Assembly (NCBI GenBank): GCA_019309245.1
Contig: JAFDGP010000184.1
Location: 1 to 5,450, forward strand
Length of the DNA stretch: 5,450 nucleotides
Direction: 5' to 3'
Source: Deltaproteobacteria bacterium
GTDB lineage: Bacteria; Desulfobacterota; Desulfobacteria; Desulfobacterales; C00003060
Shown: positions 5,224-5,450 of the stretch, piece after piece
How positions within the stretch are numbered: position 1 is the first letter of the stretch
How the letters are laid out: each line of letters begins with the position of its first letter
The notes under the pieces: generated by a model
Seen by the model: the letters and a program-made list of their open reading frames with translations, nothing else
What the model was told of the DNA's origin: nothing
Database searches by the model: none
Program-made: the position numbers and the translations under genes

Positions 5224-5442
5224 CTCTTAAAAAACTCGATTCAAATTTTAGGACAAAAAATTTTAAAAGATAACCACGTGGCGTTCTCAAGCCCGAAGGG
5301 CGCAAAACACGAAAGATTGAAAGCACGAAATAAAAGACATTGAGGTTTCGTGTTTTCGTGATCATCTTTTTAAGTTTTCGCTGCAAAAAACGCATATTGG
5401 TCTTAATGCGTGTGCCGCGATTTGAATTGAGTTTCTTAAAAG
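5224..5442. repeat. Non-coding element bounded by 23-bp inverted repeats
   Basis: CTCTTAAAAAACTCGATTCA begins the left end (5224-5246). The reverse complement of the right end (5420-5442) matches it at 20 of 23 positions, with only transition differences. The 219-bp interval is AT-rich, has no plausible gene, and contains the palindrome CCACGTGG (5274-5281) and a nested inverted repeat. The structure resembles a miniature inverted-repeat element or a large hairpin repeat. No transposase or target-site duplication could be recognised, and the window ends 8 bases later, so the right boundary is uncertain. Confidence 0.5.
5304..5356. repeat. Nested CACGAAA/TTTCGTG inverted repeats
   Basis: AAAACACGAAA (5304-5314) and TTTCGTGTTTT (5346-5356) are perfect 11-bp inverted arms. 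A second CACGAAA lies at 5324-5330 and a second TTTCGTG at 5354-5360, so the unit occurs twice in each orientation. A further small hairpin pairs ACGCAT (5390-5395) with ATGCGT (5406-5411). All of this lies in the roughly 115-base block that the copy upstream of hisHF lacks. Confidence 0.65.
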
Positions 5443-5450
5443 GGTAAAGG

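Noticed and set aside
5153..5395. 80-codon minus-strand frame at the window end
   Set aside because: It reads across the inverted-repeat element and has no start signal. The hydrophobic/aromatic stretch follows from the AT-rich repeat.
1..5450. CRISPR array, tRNA, rRNA, intact transposase or phage genes
   Set aside because: I looked for regularly spaced repeats, cloverleaf-like segments and mobile-element proteins on both strands and saw none. The repeats present are inverted or only two-copy.

Overview
The window looks like ordinary chromosomal DNA from a GC-rich (by eye roughly 55% G+C), Gram-negative-type bacterium. A member of Desulfobacterota (the former Deltaproteobacteria) fits best. 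This rests on the gene content and protein style, including a eukaryote-like fused HisH-HisF, a DRR-rich small protein and a Thx peptide. No rRNA or other marker gene is present to prove it. Housekeeping genes here are separated by unusually repeat-rich intergenic DNA.

Layout. (1) 64-1346, minus strand: a small Cys-rich protein of 84 aa runs into nagZ (glycoside hydrolase family 3 beta-N-acetylhexosaminidase) through a 4-base ATGA overlap. (2) 1347-1711: no gene, two small hairpins, a possible plus-strand promoter and a leader hairpin. (3) 1712-1933, plus strand: rpsU (ribosomal protein S21) with a TTG start. (4) 1954-2178, minus strand: a 74-aa DRR-repeat basic protein, convergent with rpsU. 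(5) 2179-2397: intergenic, packed with inverted repeats. (6) 2398-3314, minus strand: a 30-residue ribosomal peptide Thx (bTHX) followed by a HAD-superfamily hydrolase, behind a near-consensus sigma-70 promoter. (7) 3315-3584: divergent regulatory region. (8) 3585-5156, plus strand: a single ORF encoding fused HisH-HisF imidazole glycerol phosphate synthase. (9) 5157-5450: non-coding element bounded by inverted repeats, part of which also occurs upstream of hisHF.

How the genes relate. They serve separate housekeeping roles: peptidoglycan recycling (nagZ), the small ribosomal subunit (S21 and Thx, in separate transcription units) and histidine/purine metabolism (hisHF). Two gene pairs look co-transcribed: the Cys-rich protein with nagZ, and thx with the HAD hydrolase.

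No defence system, CRISPR array, tRNA, rRNA or intact transposase was seen. The points most worth following are the eukaryote-type HisHF fusion, the very short thx gene, the Cys-rich protein coupled to nagZ, and the non-coding repeats, especially those flanking hisHF.
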